Positions 17,423-26,312 of a DNA stretch of 64,000 nt are shown one piece after another. Origin of the DNA: CAWELS01 sp964468205. Its GTDB lineage: Bacteria > Acidobacteriota > Terriglobia > Bryobacterales > Bryobacteraceae. The position numbers were made by a program, and so were the translations under genes. The stretch lies in NCBI GenBank assembly GCA_964468205.1, contig CAYXVG010000011.1:1-64000 (forward strand). The letters are read 5' to 3'. Below the pieces are notes generated by a model that worked only from the letters and a program-made list of their open reading frames with translations, was not told where the DNA came from and searched no databases. How positions within the stretch are numbered: the stretch's first letter is position 1; every line of letters begins with the position of its first letter.

Positions 17423-19126
17423 TCACCGGCAGGCGAGATCGCCGGCTCCGCACCCAGAATCCGCATGTTTGCCCGGCGCGGGCAAGTTGGAAGGCAGGAT
17501 GGTCTCGCGGGCCGCCGGGCCCCTACTCGCTTTCAGCAGGTGCTGGTCAACCTCCGCAATCAGTTGGGAGCGATTCACCGGCTTCGAGATGTAGGCGTCC
17601 ATTCCCTCGCGAAGACACAATTCCCGGTCTCCCTGCATCGCGTGAGCGGTCATTGCAATGATCGGCAAGTGGCGCCAGCGCGGGTCCGTACGGATCATCC
17701 GCGTAGCCTCCAATCCATTCACCTGCGGCATCTGGACATCCATCAGTACGAGCGAGACCGGCTCTCTCTCAAGCGCAGCGAGTACCTCTCCCCCGTTTGC
17801 GACAAGCGCCACCTCGAGCCCGTGCTTGCGCAGCAGCGCCGCCACGACCTTCTGGTTCACCGGGTTGTCCTCCACCACGAGAACAGTAGTGCTCTGCTCA
17901 GCCCGCACCGCGCCCGGCGCCGTCGTGGCCTGCGCGCCTCCGCCGAAGCTCGCGTCAGCCGCTTCTCCACGAACACACGGCAGGTAGACGCGAAACACGC
18001 TGCCGACCCCAACCTCGCTCTCGACCTCGATCCGCCCTCCCTGCATCTCCACAAGCTTGCGGGTGATTGTCAGACCGAGCCCCGTGCCGCCATAGCGGCG
18101 GCTGATTGAACCATCGGCCTGGGTGAATTCTTCAAAAATCACCGAAAGCTTCTCGGCTGGAATCCCAGCGCCCGTATCGCGGACTTCAAACACCAGCTCA
18201 CCGTCAACAACACGCAGCGAAACTTCGACGGAACCTTGCTCGGTGAACTTCACCGCGTTGCTCATTAAGTTCGACAGAATCTGCCGCACTCGCAGCGGAT
18301 CCAGCACGGCATTCTCGGGAACACCGGCGGCCACGTGAGCGGCAAGCCGGATTTGCTTCTCCCCGGCCCGGGGGCGCAAGGCCTTCACGCAATCATCCAC
18401 CAGTTCCCGGAGGTCCTGAGGGATCTCTTCGATGATCATCTTTCCCGCCTCGATCTTCGAGAGATCGAGGATGTCGTTGAGCAGCGCGAGCAAGGTATTG
18501 GCGCAGCCCTTGGCGGTGAGCAACTGCTCCCGCTGTTCCGGATCGAGGTCGCTGTCGAGCACAATGTCGATCATTCCGAGGACGCCACTCATCGGAGTCC
18601 GCAACTCGTGCGACATGTTGGCCAGGAATTCGCTCTTCGCCCGGTTCGCGGCCAGCGCTTTCTCGGATACCTCCTCGAGATCCCGGGTCCGCTGATGTAC
18701 CTTCTCCTCCAGCGATTCCTGGTACTGCCGTAGTTTGTCGCGGGAGGCGGCCAGGTTCTCGATCATCGCGTTGAAGCTGTCACCGACAAATTCGATCTCG
18801 TCGCCGGTACGGCTCACCTGGATCGGCTCCAACCTGCCCTGGCGGACCGCTGAGATACCTTTCTCGAGGTACCGCAGCGGACGGGCAAGCAGGCTGTTGG
18901 TGTACTTGGCGATAGCGCCGGCCACGAGGAGCGACGCCAGCGCCAACGCGGTCGCCTTAACCGGGTGAAAGGTGCCCGCCCAGACGTCGTAAGCAATGAA
19001 GATGAAGACGACGTAGGAGAGCAGCAGTCCAGTGAAAACAGAATACTTTTTCGCCAAGGAACGATGCCCGGGCCGGCGTCGCCGCAGTTTGGGAGTCCGA
19101 CTCTCCACAGTTTCATGTTCGCCCAC
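17423..19126 (-). CDS. Hybrid sensor histidine kinase/response regulator
   Basis: A 567-aa membrane signalling kinase starting at GTG 19126. TM1 is near residues 31-47 and TM2 near 56-75, with fewer than ten residues between them, so there is no extracellular sensor domain and the signal is probably sensed in or near the membrane. A HAMP linker (about 76-128) and a coiled coil follow. HisKA has the phospho-acceptor His173 in MSHELRTP, the HATPase domain has GTGLGLTI, and a C-terminal receiver domain has its phospho-acceptor aspartate in LVLMDVQMPQ and the lysine in YISKPVNR. No Hpt or DNA-binding domain is attached, and no partner regulator is adjacent. Confidence 0.93.
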   Translation of the reverse strand: MGEHETVESRTPKLRRRRPGHRSLAKKYSVFTGLLLSYVVFIFIAYDVWAGTFHPVKATALALASLLVAGAIAKYTNSLLARPLRYLEKGISAVRQGRLEPIQVSRTGDEIEFVGDSFNAMIENLAASRDKLRQYQESLEEKVHQRTRDLEEVSEKALAANRAKSEFLANMSHELRTPMSGVLGMIDIVLDSDLDPEQREQLLTAKGCANTLLALLNDILDLSKIEAGKMIIEEIPQDLRELVDDCVKALRPRAGEKQIRLAAHVAAGVPENAVLDPLRVRQILSNLMSNAVKFTEQGSVEVSLRVVDGELVFEVRDTGAGIPAEKLSVIFEEFTQADGSISRRYGGTGLGLTITRKLVEMQGGRIEVESEVGVGSVFRVYLPCVRGEAADASFGGGAQATTAPGAVRAEQSTTVLVVEDNPVNQKVVAALLRKHGLEVALVANGGEVLAALEREPVSLVLMDVQMPQVNGLEATRMIRTDPRWRHLPIIAMTAHAMQGDRELCLREGMDAYISKPVNRSQLIAEVDQHLLKASRGPAARETILPSNLPAPGKHADSGCGAGDLACR

Positions 19127-19332
19127 AAACCTGACACGAGGTATCGGGAGTTCCTCCTAGTCCCTAAGGTTTTCCACTGTAGTGCCGAGCACAGCCTACC
19201 CCACGCGGTTCAGGGCCGCGGCCACCCTAGGGCTGCCCCAGCCACGCCCGCTCCAGCCCCTTGCTAGACTCTAAGGGAAAGTGCTGCCAAGCCTGATCCC
19301 GCTCTTCCAAACTGGCCGGAGGCCACAAAGAA

Positions 19333-20247
19333 ATGGCTGACCGGCTCAGCGTCGATCTTTGCGGCATCCCGCTGCGAAACCCCGTCATAGCCGCTTCCGG
19401 CACTTGCGCCTACGGAATCGAGTTCGAAACAGTGATTGACTGGAGCCGCGTCGGCGGCCTGATTGTAAAGGGCTTGTCGATCGAGCCAATCGACGGCAAT
19501 CCCCCGCCCCGCCTCTGGGAGACCGAGGGTGGCATGATGAACTCGATCGGACTGCAGAACGTCGGCGTCCGGGCCTTCGTCGAAACCAAGCTGCCGGCCC
19601 TGCGCCGCCTCGACACACAGATTTTCGCTAACGTATTCGGCTACGCTCAGGAAGACTACGTTGAAGTAGCCCGTATTCTGGAAGACGCCGAGGGACTGGC
19701 GGGCTACGAGCTGAACGTCTCGTGCCCGAACACGAAGCATGGTGGAATGTTTTTCTCAAGCGACCCCGGACTACTCTCGGAACTGGTCTCCAGCGTTCGC
19801 CAAGTCGCCAAACGGCCGCTGATTGTGAAGTTATCGCCAAATGTCGCCAGCATCCCGCCATTGGCCAAGGCCGCCGAGCAGGCTGGCGCAGACGCAGTCT
19901 CGCTGGTCAATACATTCCTCGCCCTCGCCGTGGATGCCCGCGCCCGCCGCCCGCGGTTGGGAGCCGGGTTCGGCGGATTGTCCGGCCCGGCTATCAAGCC
20001 GATCGCTTTGCGAATGGTTTACGAAGCTGCACGGACGATCAAAATTCCCGTCGTTGGCCTCGGCGGGATCGCCAGCGGAGAAGACGCTGCCGAGTTCCTC
20101 ATTGCCGGCGCAACGGCTGTCCAGGTGGGGACCTCCAGCTTCTGGGATCCGGCGGCGACTGCCCGCATCGCCCGGCAACTGGACCGATTCCTCCGCCGCG
20201 AGCGCGTTGCCCAAGTGGGCGATCTCATCGGTACACTGAAGTTCTGA
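19333..20247 (+). CDS. pyrD: Dihydroorotate dehydrogenase, class 1B-like
   Basis: A 304-aa FMN enzyme that oxidises dihydroorotate to orotate in pyrimidine synthesis, in the cytosol. The catalytic cysteine is in ELNVSCPNTKHGG, which places it in class 1, and the length and sequence are closest to class 1B, which normally pairs with the electron-transfer subunit PyrK. No pyrK is present here. The phosphate-binding glycine block VGLGGIASGEDAAEFL is intact. A purine-rich AAAGAA precedes the ATG. It is the first gene of a tight pyrD-ridA-chrA run: the RidA gene starts 11 nt downstream. Confidence 0.93.
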   Translation: MADRLSVDLCGIPLRNPVIAASGTCAYGIEFETVIDWSRVGGLIVKGLSIEPIDGNPPPRLWETEGGMMNSIGLQNVGVRAFVETKLPALRRLDTQIFANVFGYAQEDYVEVARILEDAEGLAGYELNVSCPNTKHGGMFFSSDPGLLSELVSSVRQVAKRPLIVKLSPNVASIPPLAKAAEQAGADAVSLVNTFLALAVDARARRPRLGAGFGGLSGPAIKPIALRMVYEAARTIKIPVVGLGGIASGEDAAEFLIAGATAVQVGTSSFWDPAATARIARQLDRFLRRERVAQVGDLIGTLKF

Positions 20248-20258
20248 CCCGGAGAATG

Positions 20259-20648
20259 ATGAAAAAAACAATCCGCACCGACTCCGCCCCGAAGGCCATC
20301 GGCCCGTATTCCCAGGCAGTTATTTCACAGGGCGTCGCCTATCTGAGCGGCCAGATTCCCCTCCATCCCGAAACAGGCGAATTGATCGCCGGCGGCATCG
20401 CGGAACAGACCCGGCAGGTGCTTGATAACCTCACCGCCGTTCTTTCAGCCTGTGGCTGCTCCCTGGAAACTGTCCTGAAAGTGAACGTTTATCTTCAGGA
20501 TATGAACGATTTCCCGGCCATGAACGAGATCTATGCGAGTTACTTCCGGAACGATCCGCCCGCCCGGGCGGCTATCCAAGCGGCGCGCCTTCCAAAGGAC
20601 GTGAAGGTGGAGATGGATGCCATCGCCGCCATCGCCGCTAGCCAGTAG
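20259..20648 (+). CDS. ridA: RidA family enamine/imine deaminase
   Basis: A 129-aa protein of the YjgF/YER057c/UK114 family. RidA hydrolyses reactive 2-aminoacrylate and similar imines released by PLP enzymes, protecting other enzymes. The family landmarks are KAIGPYSQAV near the N-terminus, YLSGQIPL, the VLKVNVYLQDM strand and the conserved arginine in PPARAAIQAARLP. ATG 20259 is preferred over ATG 20256 because GGAG (20251-20254) gives the first a usable spacer. Length is typical for the trimeric fold. It sits between pyrD and the chromate transporter gene. Confidence 0.95.
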   Translation: MKKTIRTDSAPKAIGPYSQAVISQGVAYLSGQIPLHPETGELIAGGIAEQTRQVLDNLTAVLSACGCSLETVLKVNVYLQDMNDFPAMNEIYASYFRNDPPARAAIQAARLPKDVKVEMDAIAAIAASQ

Positions 20649-20672
20649 TTATTCCACCACGGGGCCGCCGAG

Positions 20673-21851
20673 ATGAACCGGTATGCAGACATCTTCCTAA
20701 CCGCCCTGCGGCTGGGATGCATGTCGTTCGGAGGACCCGTCGCGCACCTGAGCTACTTTCGAAATGAATACGTCGGGCGGAAGCGATGGCTTGACGACGA
20801 GCGGTATTCCGATATCGTGGCTCTCTGCCAGTTCCTCCCCGGTCCCGCCAGCAGCCAGGTCGGATTCGCCATCGGAGTCCTGCGCGGAGGCGCCCTCGGC
20901 GGATTGCTCGCATGGCTGGGCTTTACTCTGCCATCGGCGGTCCTCATGATCGGTTTCGCGCTGGGTCTCGGCCAACTCGGGGACTTCCACGGCGCCGGCT
21001 GGCTGCGCGGTTTGAAGATCGCGGCCGTCGCAGTGGTTGCTGAAGCGGTCTGGAAAATGGCCCGCAATCTCTGCCCCGACGCCCGCCGTCAGACCATGGC
21101 TCTGTTTGCCGCCGCCGTGCTGTTGCTGATCTACACTTCTTGGATGCAGGTGCTCCTCATCGTTCTCGGCGCCCTGACTGGTGTCGCCCTGTTTCGGAGT
21201 TCCTCCCCGGTCGGGAACACAACGCACAGCGAGCCGAAACTAAGCCGCCGCGTGGGCGCGTTCTGCCTGGTGGCGTTCGCAATCCTGCTGTTCGGCCTTC
21301 CGGCGTGGAATGCCATAGCTGGCACACCGGTCCTGGACGTGGTAGACACGTTTTACCGGGCCGGGTCGCTGGTTTTCGGTGGCGGCCACGTCGTGTTGCC
21401 ACTGCTCGAAACCGGCGTTGTCGAGGCAGGCTGGATGGATCAGGACACTTTCCTGGCCGGATACGGCGGCGCCCAGGCGCTCCCGGGACCGCTATTTGCG
21501 TTCTCGGCATACCTTGGCACTGCGCTGGATCACCCTCCGAATGGTGTTGCTGGCGGTGTACTCGCGCTGCTGGCCATATACCTACCCTCCTGGCTGCTAG
21601 TGCTCGCCATTCTGCCGTTCTGGGACCGGTTGCGCACGCTGCCAACGGCACAGGCGGCGCTCAAGGGCGCCAACGCAATTGTGGTAGGCATCCTCTTCGC
21701 CGCCCTGTATCAGCCGGTTTGGACATCCGCCATATCAGAGGCGAAGGACGTTGTGATTCTTCTGCTTGCGGGAGCGTTATTATTCGTCTGGCAGCGGCCC
21801 GCGTGGTTAGCCGTGGTAACCGCCGCCGTGATTGGAGAATTGCTGTTATGA
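20673..21851 (+). CDS. chrA: Chromate transporter family protein (two-domain ChrA)
   Basis: A 392-aa integral membrane protein of the CHR family. The long form contains two homologous CHR domains, each opening with a conserved block: LGCMSFGGPVAHLSYFRNEY in the first, and the GAGSLVFGGGHVV / GYGGAQALPGPLFAF pair in the second. ChrA proteins use the proton gradient to extrude chromate or act as anion transporters; many homologues are not tied to chromate resistance, so the substrate is an inference. About ten hydrophobic segments are visible. Third gene of the pyrD-ridA-chrA run, 24 nt after ridA. No chrB-type regulator is nearby. Confidence 0.9.
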   Translation: MNRYADIFLTALRLGCMSFGGPVAHLSYFRNEYVGRKRWLDDERYSDIVALCQFLPGPASSQVGFAIGVLRGGALGGLLAWLGFTLPSAVLMIGFALGLGQLGDFHGAGWLRGLKIAAVAVVAEAVWKMARNLCPDARRQTMALFAAAVLLLIYTSWMQVLLIVLGALTGVALFRSSSPVGNTTHSEPKLSRRVGAFCLVAFAILLFGLPAWNAIAGTPVLDVVDTFYRAGSLVFGGGHVVLPLLETGVVEAGWMDQDTFLAGYGGAQALPGPLFAFSAYLGTALDHPPNGVAGGVLALLAIYLPSWLLVLAILPFWDRLRTLPTAQAALKGANAIVVGILFAALYQPVWTSAISEAKDVVILLLAGALLFVWQRPAWLAVVTAAVIGELLL

Positions 21852-21967
21852 GCGGGAGCAACCGTTTCCGGCTCCTCGTGAACAGCGCAAGTCCTCTCCA
21901 GGAGTGTGTCGAAGAGAAACATCTTCAGGTCACATCTTGTGGCTTGTGAGCTGACCGATGCCTCGCG

Positions 21968-22001
21968 ATTGTGGTCACAGACGGCAAATTTCGTTCATTC
22001 C
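21968..22001 (+). repeat. 34-bp direct repeat, copy 1
   Basis: First copy of a 34-bp element with the core ATTGTGGTC-A-CAGACGGC, ending GTTCATTCC. The second copy is at 22038-22071 with three mismatches. Both lie between chrA and the small exported protein gene, in non-coding DNA. Confidence 0.6.
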
Positions 22002-22037
22002 AGGGTTGATACCGCGCCCACCACTTGACCTAACACA

Positions 22038-22071
22038 ATTGTGGTCGCAGACGGCAAATCTTGTTCATTCC
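22038..22071 (+). repeat. 34-bp direct repeat, copy 2
   Basis: Second copy of the 34-bp element, 70 bp from the first. The conserved core GTGGTC-n-CAGACGGCAAAT and the GTTCATTCC tail suggest a repeated site or the remnant end of a mobile element. It ends 9 bp before the stop codon of the convergent minus-strand gene. Confidence 0.6.
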
Positions 22072-22080
22072 GACAGCCTC

Positions 22081-22455
22081 CTAGTGAGCGGAGTATTGCG
22101 GCTGCGGAGGGTTGAGTTCCACCAGAACGGTCTTCTCTTCCTCGTAAATCTCAACAAAGTCGCCGTAAGTCTGATAACGGTCTGCGATTACCTGAACGCG
22201 GATCTTCCCTTGCGGAAGCGGCGGCATCTTTGCCAGACCCTGCTGATTGGTCTTCAACTCCCACTTCCGGCGCTTCTTCCCGCCCAGTTTCTTGACCGAG
22301 CGTCCGGCGATAAACTCGACGACAACCGAAGCCCGGTCGACGGGATCGCCTTTGTGGTCTGTCACCTCGACAGTGATTGTCGTCATCGGGTCGTCCGCCA
22401 GCAGCGGCAGAGCAGTAAACCCTGTTCCCAGTACGAAGGCCCTTCGACTCCACAT
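22081..22455 (-). CDS. Small exported protein with carboxypeptidase-regulatory-like fold
   Basis: A 124-aa exported protein. The N-terminus MWSRRAFVLGTGFTALPLLA has twin arginines and a hydrophobic core ending in a signal-peptidase-like site. The mature part is a single beta-sandwich: TTITVEVTDHKGDPVDRASV, then GLAKMPPLPQGKIRVQVIA and YQTYGDFVEIYEEEKTVLV, the pattern of carboxypeptidase regulatory-like or PEGA-type domains. It has no catalytic motif. The -10-like TATACT (22467-22462 on the minus strand) lies 6 nt before the ATG with no ribosome site, so the mRNA would be leaderless. Function unknown; binding to a surface polymer is plausible. Confidence 0.75.
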   Translation of the reverse strand: MWSRRAFVLGTGFTALPLLADDPMTTITVEVTDHKGDPVDRASVVVEFIAGRSVKKLGGKKRRKWELKTNQQGLAKMPPLPQGKIRVQVIADRYQTYGDFVEIYEEEKTVLVELNPPQPQYSAH

Positions 22456-22527
22456 AATCTCAGTATATTCCTTCCCCGGTCATGGTTGACACCTCAGTAC
22501 GACGCTGTCCGCCATCGCCAGGTTCCA

Positions 22528-23841
22528 TCAGGCGATATCCGGAACCAGAAACCGTCGCGGCGAGCCCGCCTCCTCCGTGATTGCCTCGGCGGCCAGATAG
22601 CCGCTACGCACAGCCCCCTCCATCGTCGAAGGCCACCCCGTCCGGGTCCAGTCCCCGGCCAAGAAGAAGTTGCGAAGCCGGGTTCGCGGCCCGGGCCGCG
22701 AATGATCTAGACCCGGCCGGGCAACAATTGTCGCCCGCGCCTCCTTCACCACACGGGCACGCTCCAGCTTGGCGTCCTGCACTACCGGAAGGAACTCTTT
22801 CAACTCGTTTAGCGCGATCGCTACAACGTCGCGCGCCGGCGCCGCCAGTAGCGCGTCCGAGGCGCTAATGACAACCTGGAGATAGCGCCCCCGGTCCTTG
22901 TTGAAGAACCAGTGGATGGTACGGTCGAGCAGAGCCCCGTGAGGCAGGTTGGTCACCGGACGGTCAAACCAGAGATGAACGGTAGTGATCGACGAGTGAC
23001 CCCAACCGGAGAAATCAACATCGAGCCCCGGCGCCAATCCGCTCGCCGTCTCAAACGGCACGGCCGAGACGTAGTACTCTGCCGTGACGACTCCGTCGTC
23101 GGTTCTCATTCCCGTCGCCATTGCGCCGTCCTGCAGTATCTCGCGGACGGGCCGGTGGAATTCGAGCGACACCCGCGGGTAGCCGCGCCACCGGCCAGGC
23201 ACGCAGAGTTGACCAAGCAGTGTCTTCGGTATCCCAATCTCGTAGGAATCCGCTGTCGCCTGGAAACCAAGCCGGATCACCTGCTGGCCATAGGCAGCAG
23301 CCATCTCGTCGAGTTCCACGTTAATGGCGCTCACCAAAACCGGCCGCCAGAAGCGCTGGATGGCGCGCTCGGGCTGCCGCTTCTGGCGAAGCCACTCCAA
23401 CATGGAGATTCGATCCAGGTCTTCCCTCACACCGTATTCGGACCGGACGGCGAGCATGGCCCGGCCGATAGCCATCTTCTCCGGTAGGTTCAGGAACTTC
23501 ACCCTCAAGAAATCGCCCGCGAAGTGAAACGGCGCCGGTAGCCATCCGGCCCGGAACCGGGACATCCTGCCGCCAGGCTCGAGGAAACGGAATTCACGAT
23601 GAAAGTCGATCGATGATTCAACGCCGAGTCTGCGGTAGAAATCCAGCAAGTTCGTGCAACAGCGCAGGAGGATATGCTGGCCATTGTCGATCTCGCCCAG
23701 GCCTGGGATCGAATAACTCGTCGCGCGCCCCCCAGGAAAAGGCTTGGCCTCCAGCACCCGAACCCAAAATCCGGCTTCCGCGAGAGCCACGGCGCAGGAG
23801 AGGCCCGCGAGGCCGGCGCCGGCAATTACGCAACCTGGCAT
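22528..23841 (-). CDS. hpnE: Hydroxysqualene dehydroxylase HpnE-like FAD amine oxidase
   Basis: A 437-aa flavin-dependent enzyme. The N-terminal FAD motif is AGAGLAGLSCAVALAEAGF, and the hallmark DNGQHILLRC matches hydroxysqualene dehydroxylase HpnE, the last step of squalene formation from farnesyl diphosphate via presqualene diphosphate and hydroxysqualene. The C-terminal block FLAGDWTRTGWPSTMEGAVRSG is the amine-oxidase signature. Phytoene-desaturase-like enzymes are close relatives, so a carotenoid role cannot be excluded. HpnC and HpnD partners are absent from the window. The start ATG abuts the stop (TGAATG) of a 38-codon upstream frame, suggesting translational coupling. Confidence 0.85.
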   Translation of the reverse strand: MPGCVIAGAGLAGLSCAVALAEAGFWVRVLEAKPFPGGRATSYSIPGLGEIDNGQHILLRCCTNLLDFYRRLGVESSIDFHREFRFLEPGGRMSRFRAGWLPAPFHFAGDFLRVKFLNLPEKMAIGRAMLAVRSEYGVREDLDRISMLEWLRQKRQPERAIQRFWRPVLVSAINVELDEMAAAYGQQVIRLGFQATADSYEIGIPKTLLGQLCVPGRWRGYPRVSLEFHRPVREILQDGAMATGMRTDDGVVTAEYYVSAVPFETASGLAPGLDVDFSGWGHSSITTVHLWFDRPVTNLPHGALLDRTIHWFFNKDRGRYLQVVISASDALLAAPARDVVAIALNELKEFLPVVQDAKLERARVVKEARATIVARPGLDHSRPGPRTRLRNFFLAGDWTRTGWPSTMEGAVRSGYLAAEAITEEAGSPRRFLVPDIA

Positions 23842-23958
23842 TCAAATGGCGGGTGCCCGGGCGCGTTTTCCGCCGCCATCTCCGTCGTCGAGAAAGACTG
23901 CGAGCCAGACGCAGATCACCAGAAACAGGATGTAAACGATGTCTCCGGCATTCTCCAT
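23842..23958 (-). CDS. Putative 38-aa single-helix membrane protein upstream of hpnE
   Basis: A short frame encoding 38 residues: MENAGD, a hydrophobic helix IVYILFLVICVWLAVFL, an acidic DDGDGGG stretch and a basic tail KRARAPAI. Its TGA is immediately followed by the ATG of the hpnE-like gene, a classic coupling arrangement. GC-rich third positions match the neighbours. A CATACT box ends 8 nt before its ATG. Too short for firm gene calling; it could be a small membrane partner of the squalene-forming enzyme or just a translated leader. Confidence 0.45.
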   Translation of the reverse strand: MENAGDIVYILFLVICVWLAVFLDDGDGGGKRARAPAI

Positions 23959-24028
23959 GTGCTTCCAGTATGAAACGGATGGCCGGTACCTGCAAGTAGC
24001 CCGGTACTAGAACTTACAGTGGCCCAAG

Positions 24029-26176
24029 TCAGCGTTTCGCCTTACCGTAAAGGCGCACAACGTTCTCCATCAAACGCAATCCACAGTTCTCTTCGAGCGT
24101 CAAAATCGATTCCGGGTGGAACTGCACCGCTTCCACCGGGAGTTCCTTGTGCCGGATCCCCATGATGACTCCGTCCTCGGTCTCGGCCGTGATCTCCAGG
24201 CAGTCCGGCAGCTTGTCCCGTTTGGCGTAGAGTGAGTGGTAGCGGCCAACCTTGAACGATTCGGGCAGCCCCGCAAACACCCCCTGCCCGTTGTGCCTCA
24301 CCATCGAAGGCTTCCCGTGCATGGGATAGTCCAGGACTCCGAGTTCTCCCCCGAATGCCTCCACGCTGCCCTGGAGCCCGAGACAGACACCAAACGTCGG
24401 GATGCGCCGCGCCGCGGCCTCGCGGATCAGATCTGGTACCCCAAAATCCGAGGGCCGGCCCGGACCCGGAGAGACCAAAATGATATCCGGGGACTCCTTC
24501 TCGAGCAGTTCGGCCGAAAATCCATACCGGTAGGTCACCACCTCGGCGCCGGTTTGCCGTACATAATTCGAGAGAGTATGAATGAAGCAGTCTTCGTGGT
24601 CCACGAGGAGCAGCCTCACTCCCTCGCCGGGCCGTTCGCGGACGCCCTCCGGTTTTTCCCCCTCCACGGGCGCTTCACGAATCGCGCGGAAGAAGCCGGT
24701 GGCCTTAAGCCTGGTCTCCCGCTCCTCGTTTTCCGGAATGGAATCGTAGAGAAGGGTGGCGCCCACCGGATACTCGGCGCGGCCGTCCTTCAGATGGATG
24801 GCCCGGATCAAAATCCCGGTGTTCATGTCGCCGTTGAGCGAGACCAATCCCAGTGCGCCGCCATACCAGCCCCGCGAGGTCTTCTCCAGATCTTCAATCG
24901 CCTGCGCGGCCGCCTTCTTTGGAGCGCCGATCATGGTAACGGACCACATATGGGTCAGAAACGCATCTAGTGAATCGAAACCCTCGGCCAGTTCCCCCGT
25001 CACGTGATCCACGGTATGAAAAACACCTGCGTAGGCCTCGATGAGCCGACGGCCAACAACTTGGACGGAGCCGGGAACACAGACACGCGACTTATCGTTG
25101 CGGTCCACGTCGGTGCACATGGTCAACTCGCTCTCCTCCTTCGGGGAGGAGAGCAGGGCCTTAATGTTATCAGCGTCCTGCAGAGGATCTCCGGTGCGCT
25201 TGGCCGTGCCGGAGATTGGGGACGTCTCCACGATGTTCCCTTCCACGCGCACGAACATCTCGGGCGAGGCGCCCACCAACTGCTCGTCGCCCAACTGCAG
25301 GAAAAACTCGTACGGGCTCGGGCTGGCAAGTTGCACCCGCCGGAAAAGGTCCGAAGGCCGCTCTGAAAACGGGGTGGAGAAGGTTTGTCTGAGCACGACT
25401 TCGTAGTACTCGCCCTGGCGCATCCCCTCCCGCACGGTTTCTACTTTCTCCATGTACTCATCCGGGGTGTGATCGGAAACGATTTCTCCGCCTGGAGCCG
25501 AGGGGACGGGAGCCAAGCGTTCACCAGAGCGGCCCTGTCCCACGGTGGAAAGATCCCCGCGTTCAAAGTCGTACTCGTACCGCAGGATCACTTCCTTCTT
25601 GCGGTCCATGAAGTATATGTCGTCACAGAGGAAGAGTTGGAGGTCTTTACTCCGGGTGCGCGTTCTCTTCTGCTCGATCGGATCAAACCGGTAGAGCAGA
25701 TCGAAGCCAAAGGCGCCGGCGAGCACCAACCTCGGATCGTCTCCGCTTTGGAACTCAGCGATCAAGGCGCGGATAATGGAAAAAGCGGACGGCTGTTTGC
25801 TGCGTTCCTCCTCCGGGAAGAGTTCCGGCAACGGTTTCAACCAGCCTGTTAGGGCGCCATCCCGCATTTCGAGCGAGTCCCAGTGCGGATGTGGCTCGAG
25901 AACCGGCAGCAGTATCCGGTTCAGAATCTCGCCGCGGCCGTTCAACGGCCTAAGCTCCACTTTCCGCTCAAAGGCAATAATCTCGAGCGGTGGACGGATT
26001 GATGCGACATCCCAGCGCGAATAACGGCCAGGGTATTCATACCCGGATGAGAGGTAGACTCCCCGGAAATCGTCCATCTGCCGGAGAAGCTGCCCCAGTC
26101 CGCGATCGAAGGGGATAGGGGTCACCTGGCGGGTTACCAGGATCCCGCTCGGCGTTTCATAGCGTCTGTCCTGCAT
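24029..26176 (-). CDS. trpEG: Fused anthranilate synthase TrpE-TrpG
   Basis: A 715-aa bifunctional enzyme that makes anthranilate from chorismate and glutamine, the first step to tryptophan. Residues 1 to about 510 are the chorismate-binding TrpE part, with SPEMFVRVEG, ETSPISGTAKRTGDP and the anthranilate-synthase block MCTDVDRNDKSRVC. The remainder is a class I glutamine amidotransferase: VSPGPGRPSDF, the nucleophile cysteine in FGVCLGLQGS, and the His/Glu pair in VQFHPES. The fusion resembles the TrpE(G) forms of alpha-proteobacteria. It starts at ATG 26176. No other trp genes or obvious leader peptide attenuator are present nearby. Confidence 0.93.
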   Translation of the reverse strand: MQDRRYETPSGILVTRQVTPIPFDRGLGQLLRQMDDFRGVYLSSGYEYPGRYSRWDVASIRPPLEIIAFERKVELRPLNGRGEILNRILLPVLEPHPHWDSLEMRDGALTGWLKPLPELFPEEERSKQPSAFSIIRALIAEFQSGDDPRLVLAGAFGFDLLYRFDPIEQKRTRTRSKDLQLFLCDDIYFMDRKKEVILRYEYDFERGDLSTVGQGRSGERLAPVPSAPGGEIVSDHTPDEYMEKVETVREGMRQGEYYEVVLRQTFSTPFSERPSDLFRRVQLASPSPYEFFLQLGDEQLVGASPEMFVRVEGNIVETSPISGTAKRTGDPLQDADNIKALLSSPKEESELTMCTDVDRNDKSRVCVPGSVQVVGRRLIEAYAGVFHTVDHVTGELAEGFDSLDAFLTHMWSVTMIGAPKKAAAQAIEDLEKTSRGWYGGALGLVSLNGDMNTGILIRAIHLKDGRAEYPVGATLLYDSIPENEERETRLKATGFFRAIREAPVEGEKPEGVRERPGEGVRLLLVDHEDCFIHTLSNYVRQTGAEVVTYRYGFSAELLEKESPDIILVSPGPGRPSDFGVPDLIREAAARRIPTFGVCLGLQGSVEAFGGELGVLDYPMHGKPSMVRHNGQGVFAGLPESFKVGRYHSLYAKRDKLPDCLEITAETEDGVIMGIRHKELPVEAVQFHPESILTLEENCGLRLMENVVRLYGKAKR

Positions 26177-26312
26177 GGATCGAGAATGCCTGCGAATTGA
26201 GACTTCAGGATAGCATGCGTCCCCGCAACACCCTCGTGAGCGCGGGCGGGCGAGATCTCTCCTCGGAAGTCTGCCGGGCGGCGGGATGCGCTACGCGCAC
26301 GGCTCAGCCGTA

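Noticed and set aside
19722..20255. A 5' extension that would make RidA a 308-aa protein
   Set aside because: The added part overlaps pyrD in another frame and is Arg/Pro-rich with no homology; RidA alone has normal length and its own ribosome site.
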